NCBI GenBank assembly: GCA_963693305.1
Contig: OY855906.1
Coordinates: 18,589,661 to 18,653,660, forward strand
From: Meandrina meandrites
Taxonomy: Eukaryota; Cnidaria; Anthozoa; Scleractinia; Meandrinidae
Direction of reading: 5' to 3'
DNA length: 64,000 nt
A program made the translations under genes and the position numbers. The notes beneath the pieces are model-generated. The model had not been told where the DNA came from. It ran no database searches and saw only the letters and a list, made by a program, of their open reading frames with translations. Shown here in pieces: positions 45,147-55,604 of the stretch (position 1 is the first letter of the stretch; the number at the start of each line of letters is the position of its first letter).

Positions 45147-46001
45147 TCACGAAAAACCAACATTTTGAGGCTGTTGTTGCTGTTGCTGTTCTTCATCGTT
45201 ATCAGCCGGCTCTTGATCTGCGGGGGGTTGGGTATTGAGCCATCGTTTAGGATTATTGAAGTGCAGATATTGCTTGCCGTTAACAATCAGCTTGTCCCCG
45301 ATTACTGACGCCTTATTTCTGGGATCTAAGCTTCTGGCTTTTTTCATAGCTGGTATCAGGATCTTTTTCTTTAATTCTTGGACACGCTTGGGTAGATCTT
45401 CGCCAATGCTCACATTTGAACCCTTTAGGTTTCGTCGCTTTTTCCACACCTTGTCTCGATCGTTCCTACAGGTAAATCGAGCGATAATCGGTCTAGGTCG
45501 ACCACGACTTTGTTTGCCGAGACGGTGGACACCACAAAATTGAAACTGGTCAACTTCTGCACGATCAATTTTTAGATTATTGGTGATCACATCTCGGATA
45601 ATACCTGTGCAATCTTCGTCGCAGGATTCGGGAATTTTGTAGAAAATCATATTCCAACGTCGGCTGTATATTTCCTGCCTAATAAGCTCTTCATCGTGCT
45701 GGGCTTGCTCTTGTTCACACTCCGCTATTCGGTCAAGGGCCTCGGCTTGATCTTGTTGTGTAAATTCAAGCGAATTCTGGAGTTCGTTGGTTTTTGTCGT
45801 TAATTGCTTTATCGTCATGTTTGCTTTGGCAAGTTGTGTTTCTAGAGATGTTATCCGAGCTTCCTGTTCAACAGCTTGTTGTTCGATGAGCGAGATTCTA
45901 TCGAGTAGCTCGGTAATGGTAGCCTGTTCTTCGTTGTCCTCGGACGTTGAACTGCTTACTCGTGGGCGCTTTTTCTCTGTTTTACTTTTGTCAGCAGACA
46001 T
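45147..46001 (-). CDS. L1/Tx1-like LINE ORF1 protein, intact
   Basis: 284 codons from MSADKSKTEKKRP (an upstream in-frame start at 46052 would add 17 hydrophobic residues and looks less natural). A charged N-terminus leads into a long coiled coil, residues about 30-125 (TITELLDRISLIEQQ, ITSLETQLAKANMTIKQLT). An RRM-like domain follows with RRWNMIFYKIPES, and a C-terminal domain with RPRPIIARFTCRNDRDKVWK and KLIVNGKQYLHF, ending in a poly-Gln tail (codons near 45185). This is the L1 ORF1p plan: a trimeric RNA chaperone that coats element RNA. The frame has no lesions, unlike its truncated ORF2. Confidence 0.88.
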   Translation of the reverse strand: MSADKSKTEKKRPRVSSSTSEDNEEQATITELLDRISLIEQQAVEQEARITSLETQLAKANMTIKQLTTKTNELQNSLEFTQQDQAEALDRIAECEQEQAQHDEELIRQEIYSRRWNMIFYKIPESCDEDCTGIIRDVITNNLKIDRAEVDQFQFCGVHRLGKQSRGRPRPIIARFTCRNDRDKVWKKRRNLKGSNVSIGEDLPKRVQELKKKILIPAMKKARSLDPRNKASVIGDKLIVNGKQYLHFNNPKRWLNTQPPADQEPADNDEEQQQQQQPQNVGFS

Positions 46002-46130
46002 TATGAGTTCTGCGAGTGTAGCTACATAAAAGAACAGGTTGACTTTGCTCAAAATACCTTGTGTAACTGAAAGATTTTGCGGAGCTCCTATACACGCGTG
46101 TGTTCAGCTCCGATGCATCACGTGTTCAAC

Positions 46131-46845
46131 GTGAGATGTATTGCGAGAACAACACCGTCTCACTCTGCCAAATGCACCTAATTTGCATAACACTGTCAGC
46201 TGGTTTTGTGGCCATAGCTCCAGAGTATTTAACCGTTTGACCTCGAATTTGAAATGTAGAGGCTTCTCACCAAGCCCTACAACTAGTGTCAAAGCTGCAG
46301 ACCTGAAGTTGACATAGACAAAGACTTCTGTCGAAGCCCAGTACTGTTTTTTCACTTTCTGACATGCCTTCTTGGGAACGACATAAGTCACGTGACTTTG
46401 TAGCTATGAAAACCATCCTTAGAAAACCTAGAGACTTCCCGTCTGACAACAGTCACAAGAAGTTTCGACCTTCCAACGTAAAACTAACGTGAGATACATT
46501 GCGACAACAACACCGTCTCACTCTGCCAAATGCACCTAATTTGCATAATGATTGTCCGCTGCTTTTCTGGCCATAGCTCCCAGCGAATTTAGCCGTTTGA
46601 CCTCAAATTTCAAATGTAGAGGTTTCTCGCCAAGCGCTAGGAGGAGTACGAAAGCTGGAGACCTGTACTTGACATACAGATAGACTTCTGTCGGAGCCCA
46701 CTACCGTTTTTACCCTGTGTCACATGCCTTCTTGGGAACGCCCTAAGTCGCGTGATTTTTGACCTATGATGACGTAACTTGGTCAAACTGCAGACTTCTC
46801 GTCTGACAACACTCTGGAGGAGTTTCGACCTTTAAGCAAGAAAAG
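46131..46845. repeat. Two-copy tandem repeat, 358-bp period
   Basis: GTGAGATGTATTGCGAGAAC starts copy 1 (46131) and a diverged version starts copy 2 (46489). Both keep CACCGTCTCACTCTGCCAAA, CTAATTTGCATAA and ATGCCTTCTTGGGAACG in the same order. Confidence 0.85.
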
Positions 46846-47013
46846 CCTTTGAGATAACGCTATCTGAATATGCCCTCTCAGTCAGTTTTCCATGATTTAG
46901 AACAGTTACCATTAATAATAGACATCATAGCTGTTTTTAAACCGTTTTCACACCTGAAACCCTTTCGTGAAACGCTTCCCTTTACGGAAATTCGATTCAC
47001 TGGAGTGAATCGT

Positions 47014-47299
47014 GGGGAGCAATTAGCGATTCGTAAATCGTTGGGTACGGCGTTGTTTTGTTTATAGTGTTTTGGTCGACAGTAGAATGTTAAGACTCAA
47101 GAAACAGTCTTTTGTTGTTGCTGCTTACACCTGTTTCAAGAATTTCGGCATAACTTGCATGCTTAGACCTGTTTTGAAACAGGTGTAAGCAGCAAGAGCA
47201 AAAGACTGTTTCTTGAGTCTTTACATTGTCTCCTCGACCCAAACACTATAAACGAAACAACGCCCTTCCCAAGGGTTTACGCCTCGCTAATTGTTCCCC
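47014..47299. repeat. 286-bp imperfect palindrome (foldback/MITE-like)
   Basis: Outer arms GGGGAGCAATTAGCGA and its complement at 47284-47299. The arms stay paired through TTTATAGTGTTTTGGTCGA and the long inner stem GACTCAAGAAACAGTCTTTT / ... to a loop near 47145-47165. No flanking duplication was found. Confidence 0.75.
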
Positions 47300-47619
47300 A
47301 GGGGGGAAACGAACAATAACGTCAATGCAACTTATTACAATTCTGCGAACCTTGCAAAAATTATCGTTCTCTGAAGAAGACCGAAGAAGACCATCGAAAA
47401 TTTAGAGTATCTCTTTTTACATTTTTAAATCTGTTTAAACTATTTATATATTTTAAACTATGACGACAGATGGCTGCAGTAGTTTTATTGTTTGTTAACC
47501 TTAATAGTTCCTTGCTTTTCTTTCGTGTAAAGGAGACACAAGTAGACAAACACTTTGCGTCTGTTAACGACTATACTGACTCTAGTTCAAACTCAACGGG
47601 CCTCTCCTATTCTAGGTCT

Positions 47620-48822
47620 CTACTCGTGGTCAAAGAAGATATGGAGGTTCTTTCGCGCTGTGCCTCTTCCATGAGCAGGCGTCTTTCCTCTTTTAGTTGG
47701 TCTGGTTGGTGTTTGTTTCCGTGGCGTTTTACTTGCACTTGTAGGAGTGGCCGAGGTTTTCTTCCTAGGCGTGACTGTGACTGTAGCTGGTAAAATGCGT
47801 GTGAAAGACATCCTTGGACGAGGTGACGGTGTGGGATCTTGTTGGGACATGAGTAACTCTCTATCTTCTTCCGAGTCGTTGCTAAACTGCCAATCTTCAT
47901 GTTGTGTGATTTGTTGACTCATGCTGTCGAAAGGGTTGCTACGTTTTTGACGTTTAGGTCGACGAACAGGTTCTTCATCGTCTTCTTCTTCCTCTTCTAG
48001 TCCGTATTCTTCTTCTTGGCCTTGTGTTTCTGCAGAGGTACCTGCTGTCTCATCTTGTTGTTCCCAGATGGATTGTGGTCGAAATACGCGTTGTTGTCCT
48101 TTGCTACCACTTTCGTTCCAGACTGCACTAGCGCGTTCACGTTGCCTGGAGGGGCCAGGTGCATTGGTTGCCCAGACATCGGCACCTGAAGAAGACGTTG
48201 TCGACACAGGTGGTTGGCGTAGCAACATCGTTTCAAGATACTGTCTGAGGCCTTCTGGTGTTGGAATCGCTTTAAAAGGTGCCACTTCTGGCGTTTCACG
48301 GTGTATGGCTGCCCAATCTTTTGGGTGCTTGGAGAGCGTCTGCAGGACCATCAGTTGTGCAGCCATGTGGTACAGGGCTCCTCCCGCTGCGAACAACTCC
48401 TTTGTCATGATGACAAAGTCTGAGTCGTTAACAGCCTTCATTATGTTACACAAATCCGAGGTGTCGGGTTCCTCTGCCAGGGTTGTGTCTTTTGTATTAA
48501 ACCGCTGTAGGCTATTGCCTAGCGGTCTCAACTTGTCCAGAAGGTAGGTGACAGTATCCTCGGTGAAGACCTTGTTCTCGTAGGTTTTCACAGTTGGCAG
48601 ATTTTCATATATACTGCTGCTAAAGTCCGATATGGCGATGTGCGGCCTGGTGAGCCATTCACTGGTCCACAACGTGCATTTGTCCAGGATTTCAGTGTCC
48701 GTCATTACTCCAGCGGCTTTGCCGTACGGCGGCATCAATGCCTTCGTAGTATGTTTAAAGAAGTTCACTCCGACTTTTTCGCTGGGATCAAACGGACCAC
48801 CTTGCTTTCGTTGGTAAGACAT
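47620..48822 (-). CDS. Conserved third ORF of the Helitron-like element, copy A (unknown function)
   Basis: 400 codons, start MSYQRKQGGPFDP at 48822 chosen because copy B is alike from the same Met. Residues 1-215 look like a compact, mostly helical domain, with FFKHTTKALMPPYGKAAG near 21-38 and KELFAAGGALYHMAAQLMVL near 142-161. About 216-330 is low complexity and strongly acidic (EEYGLEEEEEDDEEP), followed by a basic Pro/Thr/Lys/Arg tail (TPRKKTSATPTSASKTPRK). Such a tail could bind DNA, but that is inference. I recognise no OTU, RPA, nuclease or capsid family. It begins 88 bp after the helicase stop on the same strand, and a TTTACATTCTAG acceptor-like site directly precedes the ATG. Confidence 0.85.
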   Translation of the reverse strand: MSYQRKQGGPFDPSEKVGVNFFKHTTKALMPPYGKAAGVMTDTEILDKCTLWTSEWLTRPHIAISDFSSSIYENLPTVKTYENKVFTEDTVTYLLDKLRPLGNSLQRFNTKDTTLAEEPDTSDLCNIMKAVNDSDFVIMTKELFAAGGALYHMAAQLMVLQTLSKHPKDWAAIHRETPEVAPFKAIPTPEGLRQYLETMLLRQPPVSTTSSSGADVWATNAPGPSRQRERASAVWNESGSKGQQRVFRPQSIWEQQDETAGTSAETQGQEEEYGLEEEEEDDEEPVRRPKRQKRSNPFDSMSQQITQHEDWQFSNDSEEDRELLMSQQDPTPSPRPRMSFTRILPATVTVTPRKKTSATPTSASKTPRKQTPTRPTKRGKTPAHGRGTARKNLHIFFDHE

Positions 48823-48909
48823 CTAGAATGTAAAGATCCAGGCTGTTACTCAAGAAATGATATGTCAGAAATACCATTGAAGGACAGAGGGTTCAATTAC
48901 TGCTGTTAT

Positions 48910-50124
48910 TTACTCCACAGGAGTAAAATGTGCGGGACGCAGCGGTGTTAAGAAATTAATATCTTCTGCTCTTCGCACGCGTGACAGTGCAACGTATCCT
49001 AGTCCCGTGGGGACAGTGTCGCAATCCATCCATACTATTAGTTTCTCGATAGTCGCTCCCTCGCTTTTACAAATGGTCATACAGTACGACGGAACCAAGG
49101 CATAGAACGTGTGATAATTGTCGTCATCATCAACTTCAGTGATCGGATAAGTGAACGTACCTCGTCCATTGGAGAGCTCTAGCAAGAGTGTTCTGCCGTG
49201 ACTGCCATAAATGGTTCCCATCTGGCCGTTAACAACTCCAGTAGCCTTGTCCAGGTTTCTTGTCACCATAACGGGAAGTCCTGTTAAGGCATAAAAGGTT
49301 ACCTCTTCGTTGTCTAATGGTACGTCAGACATAGGGTCTGCATTGGTGAAACACTTCTCAACGATTACTCTGTTCACTCTTGCGGCAGCTTTTCTTGAAA
49401 CTGTTAGGATAACGTGGGTTGCATGTGTCCATTTGGTCTGCCAAATCTGGTAATCGGATATTTCAGTCTGGCGATAGATGGTCCGTGAGAAGGTGTTCTC
49501 GTCCAGCATAAGTTGTGTAGGCCGTGTGTCACGTAGCAAGTCCAGAAACTGCTGGTACTGTTTTTCGCGACACCGAAACTGGGAATAAAGGGAGTGACTC
49601 TCTGCAGCGTGATACAGATCTGGATTGGCCAGTATAGACTTATCTTGAACAGTGCGATTGGCAACAGTTGTGAGAGGGGGTTGCTGTTTCTTGTCCCCTG
49701 TGATGATGACTAACGGACGTCTCACTTGCTTTTCCAATGACACATGTATTACGGTGAAGTTTTCATAATTAACCATCGAGGCTTCTTCGACGACAAGTAA
49801 GTCTATGGCACCTAACCTGTAGTTAACTTCGTGTTCTTGCGTCCGGTCTACAGGGTTGTGGAACATTCCATGCACGGTGTCGGTGTAGAGCTCGTTGTCG
49901 AAGAGGTCTCGATAGTAACAGGCCAGGATTGCCAATGGTGCACAAAGAGCAACAGTGTACTGATTTTGAAGCGACGAGGCGATAAGTTGTTTTACAACTT
50001 GACTCTTTCCAGTTCCTGGTTTTCCAAGAAGCAGTTGATAACATCGCCAATCTGATTCTCGAGGAGGCTCATGTGGCGTTGTAACAGCAGGCTGTCCACG
50101 ACTTGCTGCTGGTCTCAGTGATCC
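48910..50124 (-). CDS. Pif1-type helicase domain of Helitron-like element, copy A
   Basis: Open from just after the TGA at 50125 to the stop at 48910; no ATG start is convincing, since the frame is continuous with Rep. Motifs in order: Walker A LLLGKPGTGKSQ (about 50026-50001), Walker B LLVVEEASM, motif III IITGDKKQQPP, QFRC-type motif SQFRCREKQYQQF, then KSEGATIEKLIV and the motif VI GYVALSRVRRAEDI. This is the SF1B Pif1 family as fused to Helitron Rep proteins, where it unwinds DNA during rolling-circle transfer. One difference from the usual DE Walker B is EE. The downstream neighbour is the unknown ORF. Confidence 0.9.
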   Translation of the reverse strand, partial: GSLRPAASRGQPAVTTPHEPPRESDWRCYQLLLGKPGTGKSQVVKQLIASSLQNQYTVALCAPLAILACYYRDLFDNELYTDTVHGMFHNPVDRTQEHEVNYRLGAIDLLVVEEASMVNYENFTVIHVSLEKQVRRPLVIITGDKKQQPPLTTVANRTVQDKSILANPDLYHAAESHSLYSQFRCREKQYQQFLDLLRDTRPTQLMLDENTFSRTIYRQTEISDYQIWQTKWTHATHVILTVSRKAAARVNRVIVEKCFTNADPMSDVPLDNEEVTFYALTGLPVMVTRNLDKATGVVNGQMGTIYGSHGRTLLLELSNGRGTFTYPITEVDDDDNYHTFYALVPSYCMTICKSEGATIEKLIVWMDCDTVPTGLGYVALSRVRRAEDINFLTPLRPAHFTPVE

Positions 50125-51738
50125 TCATCTCGTACGTAGTAGGTCGACAAATTTCTTGAAGATGGCAGTTTGCTGCGGTGAGAGTGGAAACCGAGCCTCG
50201 AGTGATTCATAATGAACTGAAGCAAAGGAGGAATCCACGATGTGAATCTTCCAGATGACATAAATGTCGTCTAATGCTTGGAGATAGTTCATTATTGTCT
50301 CCACATGATATGCCTTGTGGGCCTCCGCAGCAAGATACTCTCGGATTGCACGTGTGTCCAACCACAGCTCTGGTAACAGATCCACTGCCTGGACATAGTA
50401 CTTTATTGGTTCAGGAAGGTCCGTTTCTCGCTCGTGGGGTAACGCTGATTCATCACTGTGAGCGAAGTTCATCGCAAGAAACTGGTAGAAGAACTCCCCG
50501 TTGAAGATGGAAAGATACTTTACCGCCACCAGTGTCTCCCCACTCTTATACGCTTTTGGAATTGGCTTGTTGTGGTCGTACAGTCTCAGCCACTGTAAGA
50601 ATGATAAGTCCTTCAGTTGTACATTTCGTTGAAGGTACTTTGTGTAACTAGCCGATGGTGCGTTGGCTACACGAGGTGCATTGATTGACTTGGTGCGGCA
50701 ATCGGTCCAGGCTACTTTCTTGCAGGTCATCTGTAGCACCATCTCGGGTTCCAACGGTTGCATGGTTTTTCGAAACGAGCTAGCAGCTTGAAATGCTCCA
50801 AGGTCTGGCGAGTACAATTGCTGAGAAGTACCTGCGTCATGACACTTGTATACATAACTTGATACGTATTTCAGTAGCATGCCCTTTCCGTCTGAGCTCT
50901 GCAGGTCGACTCGACAGTGAAGACTGCCTAACAGCGTTGTTACATAAGCGCGGATGTTCTTTTCTTTCTCCACGTATCCATACTGAAATTGCAGATACTG
51001 TTGGTCACCATTTCTCACTACTCTTGTCGCGCCACTGTTGATAGGTAAAACTGTTTTGGAAGATGTCTGCAAATCAGCTACGAGGAAAGCTTCTTCTGCA
51101 CGATGAAACGGGATGCTGGCACTGACTTTGGTGACGTCAATAGCAGCCAGGTCATGTATCCGGAGTAACGCGTGGATGTGGACGGTACCCCTCTTTTGAA
51201 ACTCAAATCGATAAAAGAAATGCTTCAAGTTTTTGTCGTTGGGATTCGCGGTACTTGCGAATAATGATTGTTTCCAGCGATTAGTGTTCTTGCCAGTCAC
51301 ATACCTGCGGAGAAGCTGTTCCAAGCAGTGGCTAATGTGGAGTGTTTCCAGCATTGGAAGCTCTGTTGGACCTCTTCCAGTGACTTGTCTTACTTCGTCT
51401 AACCATGGAGGCTGTGGGAAGGTCCACTCGAAAGGTGAAATCGTTAGGAACAGTGTTGGATAGCCAAATTGCCGTACGGCATCGATCAGCATGCGATGTT
51501 GCGTTTGCCAATACCCTTGACTGAAGGTCTTCGTTTCCAGGCTCTTTGCTGGCGAACAACGTGACTTCACTGCTGTATTTATGGCGCCTGTGACAGTCTT
51601 GAAAAGCCATCTGTCATAATGATAATGTAGCAATTCGTAGTCGAGAGAGTAGTTGAGGATTCCAGAACACATTTTCTTTGCAAAAGACACTTTGCTGCTT
51701 TCTCTGCTAGTAGATCCTTCTAGGAAACTCTTGCACAA
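50125..51738 (-). CDS. HUH Rep (Helitron_like_N) domain, copy A
   Basis: 537 codons ending at an in-frame TGA. Contains FGYPTLFLTISPFEWTFPQP near residues 91-110 (the conserved F.T.....W block of Helitron Rep), the metal-binding HUH motif HIH at 187-189 within FQKRGTVHIHALLRI, and the two-tyrosine motif YVSSY at 291-295 followed by YK. These residues nick and join single strands in rolling-circle transposition. The frame is open both upstream (29 codons to the previous TGA at 51826) and downstream into the helicase, so the ancestral protein was one Rep-helicase. Confidence 0.9.
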   Translation of the reverse strand: MCKSFLEGSTSRESSKVSFAKKMCSGILNYSLDYELLHYHYDRWLFKTVTGAINTAVKSRCSPAKSLETKTFSQGYWQTQHRMLIDAVRQFGYPTLFLTISPFEWTFPQPPWLDEVRQVTGRGPTELPMLETLHISHCLEQLLRRYVTGKNTNRWKQSLFASTANPNDKNLKHFFYRFEFQKRGTVHIHALLRIHDLAAIDVTKVSASIPFHRAEEAFLVADLQTSSKTVLPINSGATRVVRNGDQQYLQFQYGYVEKEKNIRAYVTTLLGSLHCRVDLQSSDGKGMLLKYVSSYVYKCHDAGTSQQLYSPDLGAFQAASSFRKTMQPLEPEMVLQMTCKKVAWTDCRTKSINAPRVANAPSASYTKYLQRNVQLKDLSFLQWLRLYDHNKPIPKAYKSGETLVAVKYLSIFNGEFFYQFLAMNFAHSDESALPHERETDLPEPIKYYVQAVDLLPELWLDTRAIREYLAAEAHKAYHVETIMNYLQALDDIYVIWKIHIVDSSFASVHYESLEARFPLSPQQTAIFKKFVDLLRTR

Positions 51739-51825
51739 TTTTGACTCATAATATAGTTGCGGCCAGAGTGCAGCCTCTATTCCTTTGAAGGACTTGTGGC
51801 TGAAGATTTCGAACAGCCAGGGATT

Positions 51826-52494
51826 TCATACCTTGTCTTCGTACATTGCGATTAACTTCTTATAGGGACACTGATCTGCTTCCATCAACCAGTTGTATGC
51901 AGTTTGAACACGCTGCCGTGATGTTGGATCTTGTATCGCATGTATTCTCACTGATACTGGCGTATCATGCCATCGTACGTCGAATGGTCCGGTACGCACC
52001 CTGTAACCATGCTGTCTTCGCTGGTACGGACCGCAGAACACTTGGAATGGTCGCAGTACTTTGATTTCTTCATGTGTTAACCCTCCGAGCGGCAACGGCA
52101 CATCTCTGGGTAAAGGCAATGGATATTGTACTTGTGTACAGGAACAAGAACGTAATAGTTTTGGAATGCAGCGATTACGATATGATGGAAGTAATTTTTT
52201 CGTTTCTAGGGACCCACATCTTTGACAATATGTCCAGCTGCAATGTTGGAGCCAGAACTTCAAATCGTCGGTTTCATTCGTGAAGATAATGGGCGATGCG
52301 GCGTTTCTTGAAGAAACTTTGTATTGAGAGAAGAACCCATGTTTCTTACTGTCAAGGCGCCTTGCACGCTCCAAACGTTGCTGAGCCCGAGCTGCATTTT
52401 TTGCAGGAAGATTTGGAATTCGCCTAAGTAAGACGTGGGGTCGTCGTCTCCAGAAACGTCTAGAATCGTACGCCGTACTTCGTCGTAAAGGCAT
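51826..52494 (-). CDS. N-terminal Cys-rich region of the Helitron-like Rep, copy A
   Basis: 222 codons starting MPLRRSTAYDSRRFWRRRPH, very basic at first. A Cys cluster (HCSWTYCQRCGS ... NRCIP ... CSC, near 68-112) could bind zinc. The block LRPFQVFCGPYQRRQHGYRV and PTSRQRVQTAYNWLMEADQC resemble the region that precedes the Helitron_like_N domain. It ends ...YEDKV at TGA (51826), after which the same frame goes on as NPWLFEIFSHKSFKGIEAAL into Rep. It should therefore be read as the N-terminus of one large protein. Confidence 0.8.
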   Translation of the reverse strand: MPLRRSTAYDSRRFWRRRPHVLLRRIPNLPAKNAARAQQRLERARRLDSKKHGFFSQYKVSSRNAASPIIFTNETDDLKFWLQHCSWTYCQRCGSLETKKLLPSYRNRCIPKLLRSCSCTQVQYPLPLPRDVPLPLGGLTHEEIKVLRPFQVFCGPYQRRQHGYRVRTGPFDVRWHDTPVSVRIHAIQDPTSRQRVQTAYNWLMEADQCPYKKLIAMYEDKV

Positions 52495-53399
52495 TACTAG
52501 AAAGCAAGTGAACGAATTCTATTCCCTCTGTCCTTCAAGAGTATTTTAATATTACTGCTAGTAGACTGCAAGCAATGCATCGTCTTAGACATAAAGCATT
52601 ACTGGAAACACTAACGAAATGTATACGATAATCAATACAGTTAATCTCTATCATAACGTGAATGTTCAGTCACTCCAAAGAGTAACTAGCTAGTGAGGAG
52701 GCAACACTTTCCCCCTTGACTCTCAGACAAAATAACTGTTCCCAATAACGTAATACAGAGTGCTACAGTCACTATAACGCTTAAAACAGCATTGACTGTT
52801 TTCAATATAAACACACGGTCATAAACACAATTGAATAGTAGACTGCTAGCACTGCTCCTATTAGTGTCACACTGCTAGAAACCTTCACTGCAGAGTACCA
52901 ACAAATAGTGTAATCATTGGTGCAAAGACAGAAAGGTTCAGTCGTCCCAATATGATTTCAAAAGATAGTGTACTCTATACTCACCATTAAACAAGGCGTA
53001 TATCACAGTGTTGCTTTCTAGAAAATAAAAGAGAAAGACTAAATGAAGTAACGTAGTTTTAATAATAACACGGGTAATATGAACAAAGAGAAGAAATGAT
53101 ATTATTTGAAGAAAAGCAGAATTTTCAGTAAAACGAATAGCAGTATAAGACAACATACCACGAAAATCAGACACAATATACAATTCAAGTATTAGTGAGT
53201 GATAGCAACACCTTGGCATGCTTCTCGAGAGAAACCATACGAGTCTTCCATGCAACATAAGGGCTCATACCTTTGGATTAAGTGCCGGCAGCCTCTAATT
53301 GACACTACAGCACTTTGTGTAAACCCTTAGCTGTCACCCAGAGTAGCAGCCCCCCCCTGACTTCTCAACAGATAATTTTGCGCGAATGTCAAAAAATAG
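52495..53399. other. Non-coding 5' region of copy A, start of repeat field
   Basis: No coding signal. From about 52930 diverged copies of the 141-bp unit and the first copy of a ~190-bp dispersed block (53190-53390) appear. Confidence 0.6.
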
Positions 53400-54070
53400 T
53401 ATACTCTGTACTCACCACTAAATAAGGCGTATAACACAGTCTTGCTACTACTAAACAAGGCGTATATCACAGTGTTCCTTTCTAGAAAATGGAAGAGAAA
53501 GAGTAAATTAACTAACGTGTTGGCGAATTTCAAAACATAGTATACTTCGTACTCACCTCTAAATGAGGCGTATAACACAGTCTTGCTACCACTAAACAAG
53601 GCGTATATCACAGTGTTCCTTTCTAGAATTTGAAAGAGAAAGACTAAATTAACTAACGTGTTCGCGAATTTCAAAAGATAGTATACTCCATACTCACCAG
53701 TAAACTAGGCGTATAAGACAGTGTTCCTACGACTAAACGAGGTGTATATCACTGTGTTCCTTTCTAGAAAATGAAAGAGAAAGACTAAATTAACTAACGT
53801 GTTAACGAATTTCAAAACATAGTATACTCCGTACTCACCACTAAAGCAGGCGTATAACACAGTGTTCCTACCACTAAACAAGAGTATATCACAGTGTTCC
53901 TTTCTAGAAAATGAAAGAGAAAGACTAAATTAACTAACGTGTTAGCCAATTTCAAGACATAGCATACTCCGTACTCACCACTAAACGAGGCGTATAACAC
54001 ACTGTTTCTACCACTAAACAAGGCGTATATCGCAGTGTTCCTTTCTACAAAATCAAACATAAAGACTAAA
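53400..54070. repeat. 141-bp tandem array, about 4.5 copies
   Basis: Each unit contains CGTATAACACAGTGTTCCTA, TTCCTTTCTAGAAAATGAAA, AACTAACGTGTT and AGTATACTCCGTACTCACCA. Starts of the first block fall at about 53427, 53568, 53709, 53850 and 53992. The period is divisible by three, so open frames run through it without being genes. Diverged single units lie at about 52950 and 54420-54510. Confidence 0.9.
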
Positions 54071-55604
54071 TTAACTAACGTAATTTGCATAATGACAGAC
54101 GTAATATCAACTTTCAGAAAAAATGATATTATTCGAAGTAAAGTACAATTTCCAGTAAAACAAATAGCAGTATAACACAACATGCACGGAAAAAATTAGA
54201 CACAACATGCAATTCAAGTATTACTGACTGATAACAACACGTTGGGATGCTTCTTGAGAGAAACCATACAAGTCTTCCATGCAACATAAGGGCTCATACC
54301 TTTGAATTAAGTGCTGGCCGCCTGTAATGGACACTACAGCACTTTGTTGAAACCCTTAGCTGTCACCCAGAGTAGTAGCCCCCCCCCCCCCTGACTTCTC
54401 AACAGATAAGTTTGGGCAAATTTCAAAACATAGTATACTCTGTACTCACCACTAAACAAGACGTATAACACAGTGTTCCTACCACTAAACAAGGTGTATG
54501 ATTTGCATAACAAAACAAGTAATATGAACAAAGAGAAAAAATGATATTATTCGAAGTAAAGCAGAATTTTCAGTAAATAACTGCATCATATGACATGAAA
54601 GAGGGTTTATAGTCTATATGCGTCCCCTGATACGCTACTAGTTGATCACGTGTCTACTAGCACTTCGAAAATCGCAATAACACAGTTTGTACATCGTCTC
54701 ATTTGCATAAATACAACGATTGTATGACTTCGTCTCATTTGCATAAATACAGAGATTGCATGACTTTCTTTCATTTGCATAAATACAAACATTATATGAG
54801 CATTATCAAAACATAGTCTCAATGACAACAAACGACACGAGTGATAACTCTGAGTTGACAAGTTGACGCAATAGAATTTTCACAGTCTATGTCACTTGTA
54901 TTATAAGTCCCTAATAGCCCCTGTGTCAAGAAAAAGTAATAAACTCGTAATGACGCAGTTTACCTTCTAATTTGCATAAATGCAAACACTGTATGCACAT
55001 TTCGAAAACATCGTCTTAACGAGAACAAAACGCATTACTGATAAATACGACTTTAGTACACCAAGTAATAGAACTTTTAGAACATAACAAAATTAGAATA
55101 TAGCAAACTACAGAGTTGTACATCGAGAAAAACGCAAAAAACAGCTATTGCGCAGTTCTCACATCGTCATCCAATGAGATGTAAACAATTGAAAATCACA
55201 CGTAATTTTTAAGCAAAGAGTTTTACAATCCTACCTGTCACTGCAAAAGATAACCAACGATGTTCCACAACTACTTGTTCCAAAGTAAAACCACTTCTCA
55301 AAGCATAAACTATGGAAAACACAGTAAAAACAACGACAGACTGAAGTGTATGTTCCGAAACACACAAGAATTGCTACTGACCCCTACTTCGTTGCAGCAG
55401 TCGTAGTACACACTTGCAAAAAAGGTTTCCTATGCTACCTGACCCCAACAAAAACACAAATAGCAGTATAAGACAACAAACAGCATGACAATGAAACACA
55501 ACATACAATTGAAGTATTAGTAACTAATGAGAACACAGGTGATAAGTGATCGTCGCAGTGAATTTCCAATGCAATTGGAATGAAGAAGCCTGAAAAAAAA
55601 ATGA

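Larger units (their letters stand above)
47620..52494 (-). mobile_element. Helitron-like element, copy A (Rep-helicase plus a third ORF)
   Basis: Minus-strand order: Cys-rich N-terminal region (52494-51826), HUH Rep (51738-50125), Pif1-type helicase (50124-48910), then an unrelated ORF (48822-47620). The first three are in one frame, interrupted only by TGA codons at 51826 and 50125. Rep plus Pif1-like helicase defines Helitron-type rolling-circle transposons. The true ends (TC/CTRR or their variants) were not found, so coordinates cover the coding part only. A second copy starts at 60377. Confidence 0.85.

Noticed and set aside
50090..50130. Small introns removing the TGA codons in the Rep-helicase frame
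   Set aside because: GT/AG pairs exist around both sites, but the implied introns would be only ~30 nt, too short for animal splicing.
50125..51828. Selenocysteine or programmed readthrough at the two TGA codons
   Set aside because: No SECIS-like hairpin was identified and both contexts are compatible with CpG decay of CGA; kept only as a low-ranked alternative.
53400..54070. CRISPR-like array
   Set aside because: Units are 141 bp and similar throughout, with no short identical repeats separated by unique spacers, and the DNA is animal.
53327..54183. Repetitive proteins of the LERNTVIYALFSG type on the minus strand
   Set aside because: The frames run through the 141-bp array, whose period is divisible by three, so one stop-free unit keeps all units open. 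No start or splice context.
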